This document shows positions 40,080-49,719 of a DNA stretch of 64,000 nt, one piece after another. Position 1 is the first letter of the stretch, and each line of letters begins with the position of its first letter. Source of the DNA: Hoylesella loescheii (lineage in GTDB: Bacteria; Bacteroidota; Bacteroidia; Bacteroidales; Bacteroidaceae); the NCBI GenBank assembly GCA_021531755.1, contig JADYUK010000001.1, positions 372,001 to 436,000 of the forward strand, given 5' to 3'. The notes under the pieces were generated by a model that saw nothing but the letters and a program-made list of their open reading frames with translations, made no database searches and was not told where the DNA came from. Both the position numbers and the translations under genes were made by a program.

Positions 40080-41369
40080 ATGTCAAACGCAGCATTCAAA
40101 CTAATAATACTGTTCTGCATCTTTACCTCTTCCTTACCTTCCGTGGCGTCTTCATCCGTCTGCAGTCAAGGTTCTATTGGGTTGTGTATGTCAGTGGCAG
40201 ACAGCTTGCCTTCTGTCCACAGCTTCAAGACACAAGAGTTAATACTCCAGGATACGGTGCACGTGGATAGCGTGGGCGATATGACCTCAGATAGTCTCGT
40301 GTCAGGAACAAAGAAGAAGACTTTCTTCCAGAAGTTTCTGGATTATTTCAACGACTCTAATAAGAACAAGAAGAATAAGCGCTTTGATTTCAGTATAATA
40401 GGTGGTCCGCATTACAGTACAGATACAGAGCTTGGCTTAGGACTTGTTGCAGCAGGATTGTATCGTACAACAGCTAATGACACAGTGTCACCTCCCTCAA
40501 ACGTGTCGCTGTTCTCAGATGTCTCCACTGTTGGCTTCTACCTTCTCGGCATTCGTGGCAATCATCTAATGCGTGCCATGAAAAACAGGATAGATTATAA
40601 GATATATTTCTTCTCTTTCCCGAGTTCGTACTGGGGCATAGGGTATGAGAATGGAGACAACGACGCGAACAGATCCAGTATGCATCGATGGCAGGGGCGT
40701 GTACAGGCTTCGTTCCTCACACGCTTGACCGATGGTCTATATATCGGCCCCTTGTTCACCTTCGATTATGTGAGGGCGAGCAAGGTCACTGCACCTGAGC
40801 TTCTTAACGGCCAGGACGAGGAGACACACAGTCTTGGCTTGGGCTTCTCGCTCGTTTATGACACAAGGGATACGTACACGAATGCCCATCGTGGCATTTA
40901 CCTTAACATAGAGCAGATGTTCATGCCAAAATTCCTAAGCAACAAATATGATGTGGCATCTACCACATTCAATCTTAGTGGCTATAAAAGGGTTTGGAAG
41001 GGTTGTGTCCTTGCTGCTGATGTAAGGGGCATGTTCAATATTGGTAATACTTCATGGGCAATGATGGCATTGCTCGGCAGCTCCAATTCCATGCGCGGAT
41101 ACTACGAGGGCAGATACCGGGACAAGAATAAGATAGAGACTACGGTAGAGCTCAGACAGCATGTATGGAAACGTAACGGCGTCGTCTTCTGGGTTGGTGC
41201 GGGCACGGTCTTCCCAAAATTCAGTGAGCTACGTCTGTCACGTGTGCTCCCCAACTATGGTATCGGCTATCGTTGGGAGTTCAAGAAGAATGTCAATGTG
41301 CGCCTCGACTACGGTTTCGGCAAGAAAGGCCAGAGTGGTTTCCTGTTCAATATCAACGAGGCGTTCTGA
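40080..41369 (+). CDS. Omp85/BamA-TamA type outer-membrane barrel without POTRA domains
   Basis: 429 aa. Signal peptide (about 1-24), a polar low-complexity region (about 35-105, ending in a Lys/Asn run), then a 16-strand-type barrel of the surface-antigen (D15) family. The loop-6 motif is seen as SMRGYYEGRYRDKN, and the protein ends in Phe (NINEAF) as outer-membrane barrels do. No room exists for POTRA repeats, so it is unlikely to be the main BamA. Follows the PCMD gene by 114 nt. Confidence 0.83.
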   Translation: MSNAAFKLIILFCIFTSSLPSVASSSVCSQGSIGLCMSVADSLPSVHSFKTQELILQDTVHVDSVGDMTSDSLVSGTKKKTFFQKFLDYFNDSNKNKKNKRFDFSIIGGPHYSTDTELGLGLVAAGLYRTTANDTVSPPSNVSLFSDVSTVGFYLLGIRGNHLMRAMKNRIDYKIYFFSFPSSYWGIGYENGDNDANRSSMHRWQGRVQASFLTRLTDGLYIGPLFTFDYVRASKVTAPELLNGQDEETHSLGLGFSLVYDTRDTYTNAHRGIYLNIEQMFMPKFLSNKYDVASTTFNLSGYKRVWKGCVLAADVRGMFNIGNTSWAMMALLGSSNSMRGYYEGRYRDKNKIETTVELRQHVWKRNGVVFWVGAGTVFPKFSELRLSRVLPNYGIGYRWEFKKNVNVRLDYGFGKKGQSGFLFNINEAF

Positions 41370-41402
41370 AAACATACAATAAAGAAAAGTCTATACATAA
41401 TT

Positions 41403-43040
41403 ATGAAAAGAAATGTAGGCACATACATACTGATGGTGGCTTTGGTTGTCTCTCTCACGATTCCAAATCTTGCTCTTGTGGTAACTGAGCGACAACCGTT
41501 TTTCATTGCACTATGTAATATATTGCTACCCTGTGGATTATATGCTCTTCTCACGTCCTTTTCAAGAAGGGTAGGGCGGACAGTGTGGCTTATGTTCCCA
41601 TTTATCTTCCTGGCGGCTTTCCAGATTGTGCTTACATACCTTTTTGGCCGTTCCATAATAGGCGTCGACATGTTCCTTAACCTTGTAACGACCAATGCTG
41701 AAGAGGTAGGGGAGATGCTTGGCGGAATCATCTATGGTGTCGTGATTGTATTCTGCATATACGTTCCTGTGCTGATTGGTGGGTATATTGCCATCAGGCA
41801 TAAGGCTCGCCTTGGTATGCGGTGGCTTATGTGTCAGCGTAAAGTGTCTCTCGCCATGCTGTTGTGTGGTGTCATGTCGTGGTTTATATCGTCGTTCACG
41901 AGTTCACCATTGGTCGTGAAGGATGATGTGTTTCCTGCAAATGTTATTTACAATGCGGGGCTGTCATGCGAAAGAATGTACCGGAGTGCACGATATGATG
42001 AGACATCAATGGGCTTCGTCTTCAACGCCCGGCGTGTTGCTACTGAAGATGCGGATAACCCCATGGTTGTGGTCTTTGTGATAGGGGAGACATCACGTGC
42101 TGCAAACTTTGCGGTTGCTGGCTACTCCCGTAACACCACCCCTAATCTCAGCTCGCTCCAAGGCCTTGTGTCATTCTCTGATGCCATGTCAGAGTCAAAC
42201 ACGACTCACAAGAGTGTTCCTATGCTTCTGTCATCTGTTGACGCCACTAACTTTGATGATATCTATAAGCAGAAAAGCATCATAACAGCATTTAAGGAGG
42301 CAGGGTTCAAGACAGCATTCTTCTCTAACCAGAAGCCGAACCACTCGTTCATAGAGTTCTTCGGAAATGAGGCGGACACATGTTGCTATGTTAAGGAACC
42401 AGGCCAGAAAGGCAAAAAGCCGTATGACAAGTCGCTTGTGGATTGTCTCGGCCAATATCTAAAGGAGAACACTGGCGATACATTTGTTGTGCTTCATACA
42501 TACGGCTCCCATTTCAATTACAGTGACCGCTATCCTGCGGAGTTCAGGAGGTTCTTGCCGGACGAGATACCTGCTGCAACGCCAGAGAACAGGGAGTCTC
42601 TTGTGAATGCATATGACAATACGATTCTATATACAGATTATATTCTCGACATGGTAATAAAGACTGTTGGTAGATTTTCCAGCAATGGAATTGTTCTCTA
42701 TACTTCTGACCATGGAGAGGATCTGTTCGATGATGGCCATCACTTCATGCATGCTTCTCCGGTACCTTCTTTAAATCAGCTTCATGTCCCTCTGTTCGTA
42801 TGGGTCTCTTCATCATACACATTATCCCATGAGTCTATGGTCTCAATATTGAGGCAGAATAGTGGGAAGAAGGTTTCCACGAGTTCCTCTGTTTTCCATA
42901 CTCTGTTACAGATGGCAGATATACAGACTCATGTACTTGACAAAAAGAAATCTATAGCAGACACTTCGTTTCGGGAAACAGAGCGCATATTCATAACGGA
43001 CAGAAACACCCCTGTAGCTATATCTCATATCATGGAATGA
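41403..43040 (+). CDS. Lipid A phosphoethanolamine transferase (EptA/MCR-like)
   Basis: 545 aa. Five membrane helices in residues about 6-165, then a periplasmic alkaline-phosphatase-type domain. Metal ligand Glu229 in GETSRAANFAVAGYS, nucleophile Thr268 in SNTTHKSVPMLLSS, and SDHGEDLFDDGHHFMHASP with the later Asp/His ligands. The Glu-to-Thr spacing (39) equals that of MCR-1 (246 to 285). The Cys residues flanking the nucleophile in proteobacterial enzymes are missing. Adds phosphoethanolamine to lipid A or a core sugar; the acceptor here is inferred. It follows the Omp85 gene by 33 nt. Confidence 0.88.
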   Translation: MKRNVGTYILMVALVVSLTIPNLALVVTERQPFFIALCNILLPCGLYALLTSFSRRVGRTVWLMFPFIFLAAFQIVLTYLFGRSIIGVDMFLNLVTTNAEEVGEMLGGIIYGVVIVFCIYVPVLIGGYIAIRHKARLGMRWLMCQRKVSLAMLLCGVMSWFISSFTSSPLVVKDDVFPANVIYNAGLSCERMYRSARYDETSMGFVFNARRVATEDADNPMVVVFVIGETSRAANFAVAGYSRNTTPNLSSLQGLVSFSDAMSESNTTHKSVPMLLSSVDATNFDDIYKQKSIITAFKEAGFKTAFFSNQKPNHSFIEFFGNEADTCCYVKEPGQKGKKPYDKSLVDCLGQYLKENTGDTFVVLHTYGSHFNYSDRYPAEFRRFLPDEIPAATPENRESLVNAYDNTILYTDYILDMVIKTVGRFSSNGIVLYTSDHGEDLFDDGHHFMHASPVPSLNQLHVPLFVWVSSSYTLSHESMVSILRQNSGKKVSTSSSVFHTLLQMADIQTHVLDKKKSIADTSFRETERIFITDRNTPVAISHIME

Positions 43041-43298
43041 CAGGTATACAGTCGGGTTGCATATCCGCTTTACCTTTTTCCCTGTGCGGGTGTAGTGCCT
43101 TGCTATGTGGTTACATTGCATAATGGGACAACAACTGATAGCTCGATAAGGAAGTCTTACGAAATGTAAATGATGTTAAAAATGTGGTGATTTTATATAG
43201 ATTGTTATTGTTATTATTATAAAATGTGTAAATTTGCAATTCAAAAGATGGAAATTATATTAATATCTAACTAAAACAAATAACAATAACAACACATC

Positions 43299-43730
43299 AT
43301 GAAAAAGATTCTTATGATCATGGCGGCAGTCTTCATGTCGCTTAATGCATCTGCATTCGAGTTCGATGGTATTGACCTTAATGGGAATTTCGTTGATATC
43401 ACACGTCAGATAAGCCAGAAAGGCTATGTATATGATGATGCGATGAAATGTCTCAAGGGCAACTGTCAGGGTAATGAGATATATCTCTCTGTAAACAATA
43501 CTGATGTCAGCGAGAAGAATCGCCTCGGACAGCTCATTATCGAGATACCTATGAACAATAACTCTTTCAATGAGATAGTACAGACCTTCAATGTCGTTTA
43601 CCACCAGATAGAGAAGTCTACCAACTCTTCTACATATTCAGTTTCAGAAGATGGCACAAAGCTTGTAGTCAGCAAGACTGTGCGTGGAATAAGCCTTACA
43701 TACAACACTCCTTACTACAAAGCGAGATAA
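43299..43730 (+). CDS. Small secreted protein, unknown function
   Basis: 143 aa with a clear signal peptide (1-19, MKKILMIMAAVFMSLNASA). The mature part is mixed alpha/beta, starting FEFDGIDLNGNFVDI, with two Cys (in KCLKGNCQG) that may form a disulfide. No family recognised. It has its own transcription unit: a -7-like TAAATTTG at 43229-43236 with TTG at 43208-43210, and a strong terminator behind it. Confidence 0.8.
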   Translation: MKKILMIMAAVFMSLNASAFEFDGIDLNGNFVDITRQISQKGYVYDDAMKCLKGNCQGNEIYLSVNNTDVSEKNRLGQLIIEIPMNNNSFNEIVQTFNVVYHQIEKSTNSSTYSVSEDGTKLVVSKTVRGISLTYNTPYYKAR

Positions 43731-43760
43731 TATCCACAACATGCGGGTTATATTTTCCTG

Positions 43761-43812
43761 ACAGGCAGGCCTGGGATAGAAATAGTCCTATGGCCTGCCT
43801 GTTTCTTTTTAT
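43761..43812 (+). terminator. Intrinsic terminator
   Basis: ACAGGCAGGCC (43761-43771) / GGCCTGCCTGT (43792-43802), perfect 11-bp stem followed by TTCTTTTTATT. Ends the small secreted-protein gene. Confidence 0.93.
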
Positions 43813-43846
43813 TACTGTCTGATGGAAAACGTAAGGTGGGATTAAG

Positions 43847-43960
43847 AGGTAAAAAAAGAGGGCGCAAGCCTATCCTCACGGATATAGCACAATTCTCTTG
43901 AAACGATTACTGCCCTTCCGCCGAAAGACGAAGATTAAGAAAACAATATATGCGCCCTCG
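43847..43960 (-). ncRNA. Candidate structured small RNA with terminator-like closing stem
   Basis: On the minus strand GAGGGCGCA (43959-43951) pairs with TGCGCCCTC (43866-43858), which is directly followed by seven U. Between them lie two hairpins: CUUCGUC-UUUC-GGC(G)GAAG and UAUCC-GUGA-GGAUA, the second capped by a GNRA loop. The whole forms a three-way junction of about 110 nt. No coding frame explains it, and it lies past the end of the efflux operon. I could not identify a clear promoter. Known RNA families I considered (SRP RNA, 6S, c-di-GMP aptamer) do not fit. Confidence 0.4.
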
Positions 43961-44191
43961 CTGGTATGAAAAAATATTACTTATAAAAGTATAGTTCTAA
44001 TGAAAAGATAGTTTGCAGGATAAAACTGTGAATGTTGTTCCTCCAGTCTTATAAGCTCCTGGCTGCTGAGGATAAATCCACAAGCAGCCGGAATGACGTT
44101 TATTGGAGGATACGAATATGAGGAGCGAGACGGAAGCAGCCACTGTTGTAAAGAAGAGTGACCCCACCGCGCCCCCGTTATTGTGATGTGG

Positions 44192-45877
44192 CTATATGAG
44201 CTTCGGTTCTTTAAGCGGTTGAATGACTTCGGGGGTTAGTTCCTCAAGCCGGCGTTTACGCCATGGAACGATGGCACACAACACTGCACATATCATACAC
44301 CCATAGAATGTCCATCCTGCCATCTCCTTCACCGTTGATATCACAGCCTGTACCTGTATCTTGCCTTTCAAAGACATGGCAGCCATAATTTGTGACTCGC
44401 TCTCACTCTTTCCCTGATATCTCATGCCGCGTACCGTCTGCTCATACTGCAAGGCCGTTTCGGGATTCATGCGGTCATAGTCGTGTGACATGCGTGTGAT
44501 ATGGTATTGCTGTCTATATTGCATGACATTCTGATATGTAGCAGACCCTATACTCGGAGCTATTACCATACGCACAGCAAGCATAATGCAAACCCATGTC
44601 GACATGAGGCGGTATGGCATGCGCTGGTTGGCATAGACGGCTGTTAGAGAATAGAGGAGCATCATGCCTGTGGCGCGGATGATAACAGGCCATTTCATAT
44701 GAGAGTATAGACCAGACGTCTGTACCTCAAAATACATATACAGCGATGCTAAGCCTATAAGTAGGAAGCCAAGGGCAAAAAGCCATTTGAGATGTACACC
44801 GCGACCTCCGCAGATAAGGGCTATAACCAGGCCAATGAAATATCCTGGGAGAACCCAGTTGCCGAGAACGGCACTCTGCCAGTTATCTATTGACATGCCG
44901 ACGGATGTGAAGACGTTGACAAACATGGCACTCGAGTTGAAGAACATCAGCAACAGGAAAAGAATGATGCCGTAGATAATCGTGCGAACCTTAAAGGCGT
45001 CAAGGATGAAGTATGGCGAACGTCTGGTATGTTCAAGATACAGGAATGCTATCGTCGAGAGAATGCAGACTATTGTCGAGAGACAGATACTCTTGTCTGA
45101 ATACCAGTCTAACGTCTTGCCGTAAACCATGACGTATGTGAAGCTGCAGAGCATGACAGAGAAGACGGTCACATTGCCAAACTTAGAGAAGTTAATGGGA
45201 AACCTACGCGTGGGATACCTATGGTAAGGCATGGTGAAGAAGACGATGATTATGCCAGCAAGCATAAAAGCCATCATGAAATAATAAACATACTGCCACT
45301 CATAAGAGTAGGCGAGCCATGCTGTCAGCCATGTGCCTAACTGTCCGATTATCATGAAGAAGAAATATATCGATGGCATAGATGCTGACTTCTCCGTGTC
45401 CAGCTTGTCCCATCCTTCCTCTGTACTTGGCTCGAATCCAGGAGTCAGATTCCTTGTCGCCTCTATGCCGAACGCATACTTGATGAGCGTGAAAAGATTG
45501 CACATCAGAAGTACCTGACGGACGAAACCCATCAGAAGGCTGCAGAGAGCAAGGATAAACAGACTCTCTGTCCGGGCACAGATGAAACTGAGGACAAAGA
45601 GTATGGAGAAGCCGACGATACACATCAGTTTCTCACGACGGTAGCAAACCAGGTCGTAGAAGAAGGGTGAGAAAGCGGCCATGCCTATCGACGTGCAGAA
45701 TCCAGCAAAGGATATATGTTCTGACTGTATGCCAAGTCCGCTCATCATCTCTCCGCTATTCGCGGAGTAGACACCACTCATCGTTATCATCGGGAGGAAG
45801 AGGATGATAAGGAAGATAATGCCAACCGGCTTAGGAACCCAGTTGTAGAATGGGAAGTTCTTTGGATTTTGTGGCAT
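44192..45877 (-). CDS. MFS drug efflux transporter (DHA2/EmrB-like)
   Basis: 561 aa with about 14 membrane helices, the DHA2 size class. A hydrophobic N-terminal helix (PKPVGIIFLIILFLPMITM) is followed by regular helices to about residue 445, a soluble Gln/Met-rich loop (about 455-515), and a last helix (GWTFYGCMICAVLCAIV). It is the last of three minus-strand genes in the order TolC, HlyD, MFS, which together build a pump spanning both membranes. Substrates unknown. Confidence 0.85.
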   Translation of the reverse strand: MPQNPKNFPFYNWVPKPVGIIFLIILFLPMITMSGVYSANSGEMMSGLGIQSEHISFAGFCTSIGMAAFSPFFYDLVCYRREKLMCIVGFSILFVLSFICARTESLFILALCSLLMGFVRQVLLMCNLFTLIKYAFGIEATRNLTPGFEPSTEEGWDKLDTEKSASMPSIYFFFMIIGQLGTWLTAWLAYSYEWQYVYYFMMAFMLAGIIIVFFTMPYHRYPTRRFPINFSKFGNVTVFSVMLCSFTYVMVYGKTLDWYSDKSICLSTIVCILSTIAFLYLEHTRRSPYFILDAFKVRTIIYGIILFLLLMFFNSSAMFVNVFTSVGMSIDNWQSAVLGNWVLPGYFIGLVIALICGGRGVHLKWLFALGFLLIGLASLYMYFEVQTSGLYSHMKWPVIIRATGMMLLYSLTAVYANQRMPYRLMSTWVCIMLAVRMVIAPSIGSATYQNVMQYRQQYHITRMSHDYDRMNPETALQYEQTVRGMRYQGKSESESQIMAAMSLKGKIQVQAVISTVKEMAGWTFYGCMICAVLCAIVPWRKRRLEELTPEVIQPLKEPKLI

Positions 45878-45997
45878 GATTGTCGTCGTGTGAAGGTATA
45901 TATGGGATAAATGTTACGAAGGGATAAGGTGGAGGATAAGGTTGATTGCTGTGGTGAGTGCTCACATGCGGAGTGCCAAGGGCACATGTGTTTGGCC

Positions 45998-47113
45998 TCA
46001 CTTCTTTATCTCAGCCTTGACGACAACCATCATTCCTGCCGCGAGCTTCTCATTGTCCTCACGTGAGAGGCCTGTAAAGTCGATACGTACCGGGACACGC
46101 TGCTGAATCTTCACAAAGTTACCAGCAGAGTTGTCTGTCGGCACGAGAGAGTACTTTGAGCCTGTAGCGCCTGAGATGGCAGTTACAACTCCAGTGTACT
46201 CTTTCCCGCTTACAGCGTCGACAGTCATCCTTACTTTCTGGCCTACATATAGGTTCTCGACCTGAGTCTCCTTATAGTTGGCTATGACCCATTTCTGTGT
46301 GTCGGGGATTATGTATGTTATAGTCTGTCCTGCGTTTATGAACTGTCCCTCCTCGATAGCCCTGCGCCCAAGTTTTCCGCTGCATGGTGCTACAACGACA
46401 GTATACGATAGGTTCAGGCGAGCCTGCTCGAGAGCAGCTTTCGCACGCTTTATAGAGGCCTCACTATTCTGTTTGCGGGTTGACACCTCGTTGACACCAG
46501 AGAGGGCAGCCTTTTTCTGGCGAAGAGTAGCCTGGAGCTTCTTCTGCATGGCGGCATATTGTGTCTCTATCTGCTCGAGTTGCATTTCTGTTGCAGCCTT
46601 CTTCTCAACAAGGTTTCTGTATCTCTGCATGTCTTTCTCCAGTTTTGCGAGATTCACCTCTATCTCTGCAATAGAGGCGTCATATACAGTGGCTGATGTC
46701 TGTGTGGTGTTCAGAGTGGCGTCTATGACATTAGCTCCGCCGAGAGCATCCTGCAGAGCTGCTTCTGCCTCCATTACCTTTATGCGGTATTCACGGTCAT
46801 CGAGGATGAGCAGAGTGTCCCCCTTGTCCACATGCTGATGCTCTTGGAAACATACCCGGCTGATATAGCCTGTCGCACGCAGGTTGACAGGAGAGAGATA
46901 CTGCTCTATCTGGGCGTCGTTGCTTGTCTCTGTCTGCTTATAGTCAAGGAAGATGCATATAGTCTTATATAATCCCCAGCCGAGGATAACGATTCCTATA
47001 AGGCTTGCTATCATTTGACGGCGGCGTTGGCGTCTGAGTTGCTTGGCTGTTGCCTCGAGGTTTGATGTCGAAAGTTCTTCGTTCTGCGCTTGCTTGTTAT
47101 TTTCTGTATTCAT
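45998..47113 (-). CDS. HlyD/EmrA family membrane-fusion (adaptor) protein
   Basis: 371 aa. One membrane anchor at about 36-53 after a polar cytoplasmic tail, a biotinyl-lipoyl-like half (TGYISRVCFQEHQHVDKGD), a coiled-coil hairpin (about 110-230), the second lipoyl half (LGRRAIEEGQFINAGQ) and a beta-barrel region (VGQKVRMTVDAVSGKEYTG). Links the MFS pump to the TolC-type channel encoded upstream. Confidence 0.92.
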   Translation of the reverse strand: MNTENNKQAQNEELSTSNLEATAKQLRRQRRRQMIASLIGIVILGWGLYKTICIFLDYKQTETSNDAQIEQYLSPVNLRATGYISRVCFQEHQHVDKGDTLLILDDREYRIKVMEAEAALQDALGGANVIDATLNTTQTSATVYDASIAEIEVNLAKLEKDMQRYRNLVEKKAATEMQLEQIETQYAAMQKKLQATLRQKKAALSGVNEVSTRKQNSEASIKRAKAALEQARLNLSYTVVVAPCSGKLGRRAIEEGQFINAGQTITYIIPDTQKWVIANYKETQVENLYVGQKVRMTVDAVSGKEYTGVVTAISGATGSKYSLVPTDNSAGNFVKIQQRVPVRIDFTGLSREDNEKLAAGMMVVVKAEIKK

Positions 47114-47293
47114 ATTCTTTTCTGATGGTTATATGGTTGGGGTATGCGGTTTATGTTTTTTTCCAGCTGGTCCTGGTATGTAACGGGTGGGAAAAATTCT
47201 TCTTATTAAATATAATGTCCTTTTCAAGCTTTCTTTCCCCCCGGGTATATGCGGGAGTGGGGCCGGTTTATCGCCCAGAGGGAGGAGAGGTTA

Positions 47294-48610
47294 TCATTCT
47301 GTTAGAGATTTCAGCTGTCCTGTGATTTTCAGGAGTTTCAGGTTTGCTATCTGGTAGTTATAGTGTGCGCTCAGATAATTGTTCTGTGCCTCAGAGACCC
47401 TCATCTCGTCTTGGAGTACAGCAGTCATTGACGCCACACCCTCCCTATACTGGTCGGCAGTCACATCGTAGACATCACGTGCGAGATTATAGTTGTCAAG
47501 CTGTTTCCTGAAATTCCGCTCACTGTTCATCATATCGTTTGTGGCGTTGAGATAATCTGTCTCCAGGCTCTTTGTGGCATTCTCATATTCGAGGCGTGCA
47601 TTCTCTATGTCTATCTGTGCCTTGCGTATCTTTGAGCGCTTCTCGAATCCGTCAAAGACAGGGATGCGCAGAGACAGTCCTATCCCATTCGAGTCATACC
47701 AGTGGTTTGACTCTCCGCTGTGGAACCAGTTCTTCAGCCTGTCTGTGTAGGCTGTGAATGCAAGATTTCCTGATAGAGACAGGGATGGGAGATACCCCTC
47801 CTTCGCCATCCTCTTCTGTTGCTCAGCGAGGGTTTGTTTCTTTTCGAGAATCTGCAGCTCATACAGGTTAGTGCTCATGCCCGTCAGCTTGGCCTTGATA
47901 GTCTCTTGGGGGTCTACGCTTGTCACCTCAATCTCCTTGTCGGCAGGATAGTCCATGACATATTTCAACATGTTATACTGTTGCTCAAGCATCGACGTGG
48001 CGTTGTCTCTTTGCACAGAGAGATTCTCGATGTTTATATTGACACGCTTCACATCCACCTCGACGGCCATGCCGTTTTCATAGAACGCTACCGTTATGTC
48101 CCTGAGACCTTTCAGGCGGACAATGTTCTCGTCAATAAGCCTTATCTGCTCGGCAGTATTCTGTGCGAGGAAGTACATCTGGCTTATCTGCACTATAAGG
48201 TCCTCACGCGCTTTCTCGTATGACAGCTGGTTGATATTGTCTAGCGTTTTGGATATCTCGATGGCTGTATAAAGCGTCTTGTTGTATAATGGCATCTGTA
48301 GTTGCAGAGCTGCCGATGAATTGTATTGTAGAGTCTTTGTCACATTGTATTGCTTACCGTAGGCAGTGCCGTCTGTGACAGAAACGGGAGGGGTGAAGTT
48401 GTCATTTATTCCGAAAGCCGCATTTATCTGTGGAAGGAGGCGTGAACGGTTCTCGCTAATGTTATGTCGGCCCTTGATAATCTCGTTACGTGATGCGCGT
48501 AGCCTCAGGTTGTTCTCGATGCCTCTCGTCAGGCATTGTTGCAGGGTCAGCGTGTCTTTTGCTGACGCAATCATTGTTGAGAAGGCAAGCAAAATAAGTA
48601 TTTTTCTCAT
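47294..48610 (-). CDS. TolC family outer-membrane channel
   Basis: 438 aa. Signal peptide (about 1-17, ending ASAK), then two repeats of the TolC long-helix/strand pattern: LTLQQCLTRGIENNLRLRASRNE at the start and YREGVASMTAVLQDEMRVSEAQNNYL at the end. The AP[VI]-type strand ends are recognisable. First gene of the efflux operon; a -7-like TAATTTTG lies at 48661-48654. Confidence 0.92.
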   Translation of the reverse strand: MRKILILLAFSTMIASAKDTLTLQQCLTRGIENNLRLRASRNEIIKGRHNISENRSRLLPQINAAFGINDNFTPPVSVTDGTAYGKQYNVTKTLQYNSSAALQLQMPLYNKTLYTAIEISKTLDNINQLSYEKAREDLIVQISQMYFLAQNTAEQIRLIDENIVRLKGLRDITVAFYENGMAVEVDVKRVNINIENLSVQRDNATSMLEQQYNMLKYVMDYPADKEIEVTSVDPQETIKAKLTGMSTNLYELQILEKKQTLAEQQKRMAKEGYLPSLSLSGNLAFTAYTDRLKNWFHSGESNHWYDSNGIGLSLRIPVFDGFEKRSKIRKAQIDIENARLEYENATKSLETDYLNATNDMMNSERNFRKQLDNYNLARDVYDVTADQYREGVASMTAVLQDEMRVSEAQNNYLSAHYNYQIANLKLLKITGQLKSLTE

Positions 48611-48996
48611 CTGATAAAAATGATATATGTATGTTGTTTTCTTAATCTGGGTGCAAAATTACAACATTTTTCGCTAATACCTCTATTCATTTTTGTTGTT
48701 TGTCTGTTCATATTTTCCTTTAAAACTATTCTGTCAGGCCAGATTGACAGAGACTGCATCCCTCATGGCTATTGCATGGTGTGGAAATAATGACTATGCC
48801 AACATTTTTTTGATGTGGGGATACACATATAATTCAGCCACAGTCCATCCTCCCAATCATAAAGAAAAGGGAGAATCTGGCCTGTGGCTGATTTATCATA
48901 TATATAGGATATCAGTATGGAGGAACCTGTTTACGCAGCCATACGGATAATATCCACCGGTGAGAGCATTTTTTGCAGAGAAATAGAGAGAGAGGG
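48611..48996. other. Gap with two overlapping long inverted repeats
   Basis: 386 nt between cinA and the tolC-type gene. CAGGCCAGATT (48735-48745) matches AATCTGGCCTG (48874-48884) as a perfect 11-bp inverted repeat, and TCAGCCACAG (48834-48843) matches CTGTGGCTGA (48882-48891). The right arms overlap by 3 nt, so the two helices largely exclude each other. No gene seen. Confidence 0.5.
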
Positions 48997-49527
48997 TTAT
49001 TCAGCTGTCAGCTCGACAACCTCATCGCCCACGCGTGGCGGTTCATGGTCCTTGATGAAATTTATGAGCATTGTCATAGCCTCTTTCACCGCGTTGTTTA
49101 TATTTTTCTCCCTCCCCTCATCTACAGAGAGCTTCATGGTGACCTGCTCGTCCTTGTTACCACATGCCAGCCATATTGTACCGACTGGGATGCCGTCGGC
49201 CGACCCTGGACCGGCGAATCCTGTCGCAGAGACAGCATAGTGTACGTTGAGGGTGTCGATGGCACCTGTCACCATCTGTATGGCAACGTCCTCACAGACA
49301 GCTGTCTTCTCGGCTATTATGTCAGCATCGACATTCAGGAGCGAGGTCTTCACCTCGTCGGTATAGCAGACGATACCGCCCTTGAAATAGTCTGAGGCTC
49401 CAGGGACGGATGTTATACACGTGGCTATCATGCCTGATGTGCAGCTCTCGGCCGTCCCCACAGTGCGGTCAGACTCATAGAGCAGAGCGAGAAGCTCTTT
49501 GCTTAATACTTTGTTCTCAAATTCCAT
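48997..49527 (-). CDS. CinA C-terminal family protein (nicotinamide-nucleotide amidohydrolase, PncC type)
   Basis: 176 aa from MEFENKVLSKELLALLYE (the ORF runs 39 codons further up without homology). Motifs TVGTAESCTSGMIATCITSVPGAS (split here as TAESCTSGMIA and TSVPGAS), FKGGIVCYTDEVK and SATGFAGPG are those of the CinA C-terminal domain, which deamidates nicotinamide mononucleotide. The N-terminal COG1058 domain of full CinA is absent. Lies after tsaD on the same strand. Confidence 0.9.
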   Translation of the reverse strand: MEFENKVLSKELLALLYESDRTVGTAESCTSGMIATCITSVPGASDYFKGGIVCYTDEVKTSLLNVDADIIAEKTAVCEDVAIQMVTGAIDTLNVHYAVSATGFAGPGSADGIPVGTIWLACGNKDEQVTMKLSVDEGREKNINNAVKEAMTMLINFIKDHEPPRVGDEVVELTAE

Positions 49528-49719
49528 TATTCCTTTTCTTGAGTTAGATATGTTTTCATTAAATAATAGGTAACGTGCACGATTGACTATCTTCCCCCAG
49601 AGGTGGGAATCCCGCATAGGGAAGAGTAGGGGGGTAAGAGCCAAGTGGGGCAGGCTTGAGACTCAGAGCCAAGGGTGGCACGGCTCTCCTCCTGTTGTGA
49701 TTTATGGGGTGGGGAGAAA

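Noticed and set aside
43847..43960. SRP RNA, 6S RNA or c-di-GMP riboswitch
   Set aside because: The diagnostic internal motifs and sizes of these families are absent, so it is left as an unnamed candidate.
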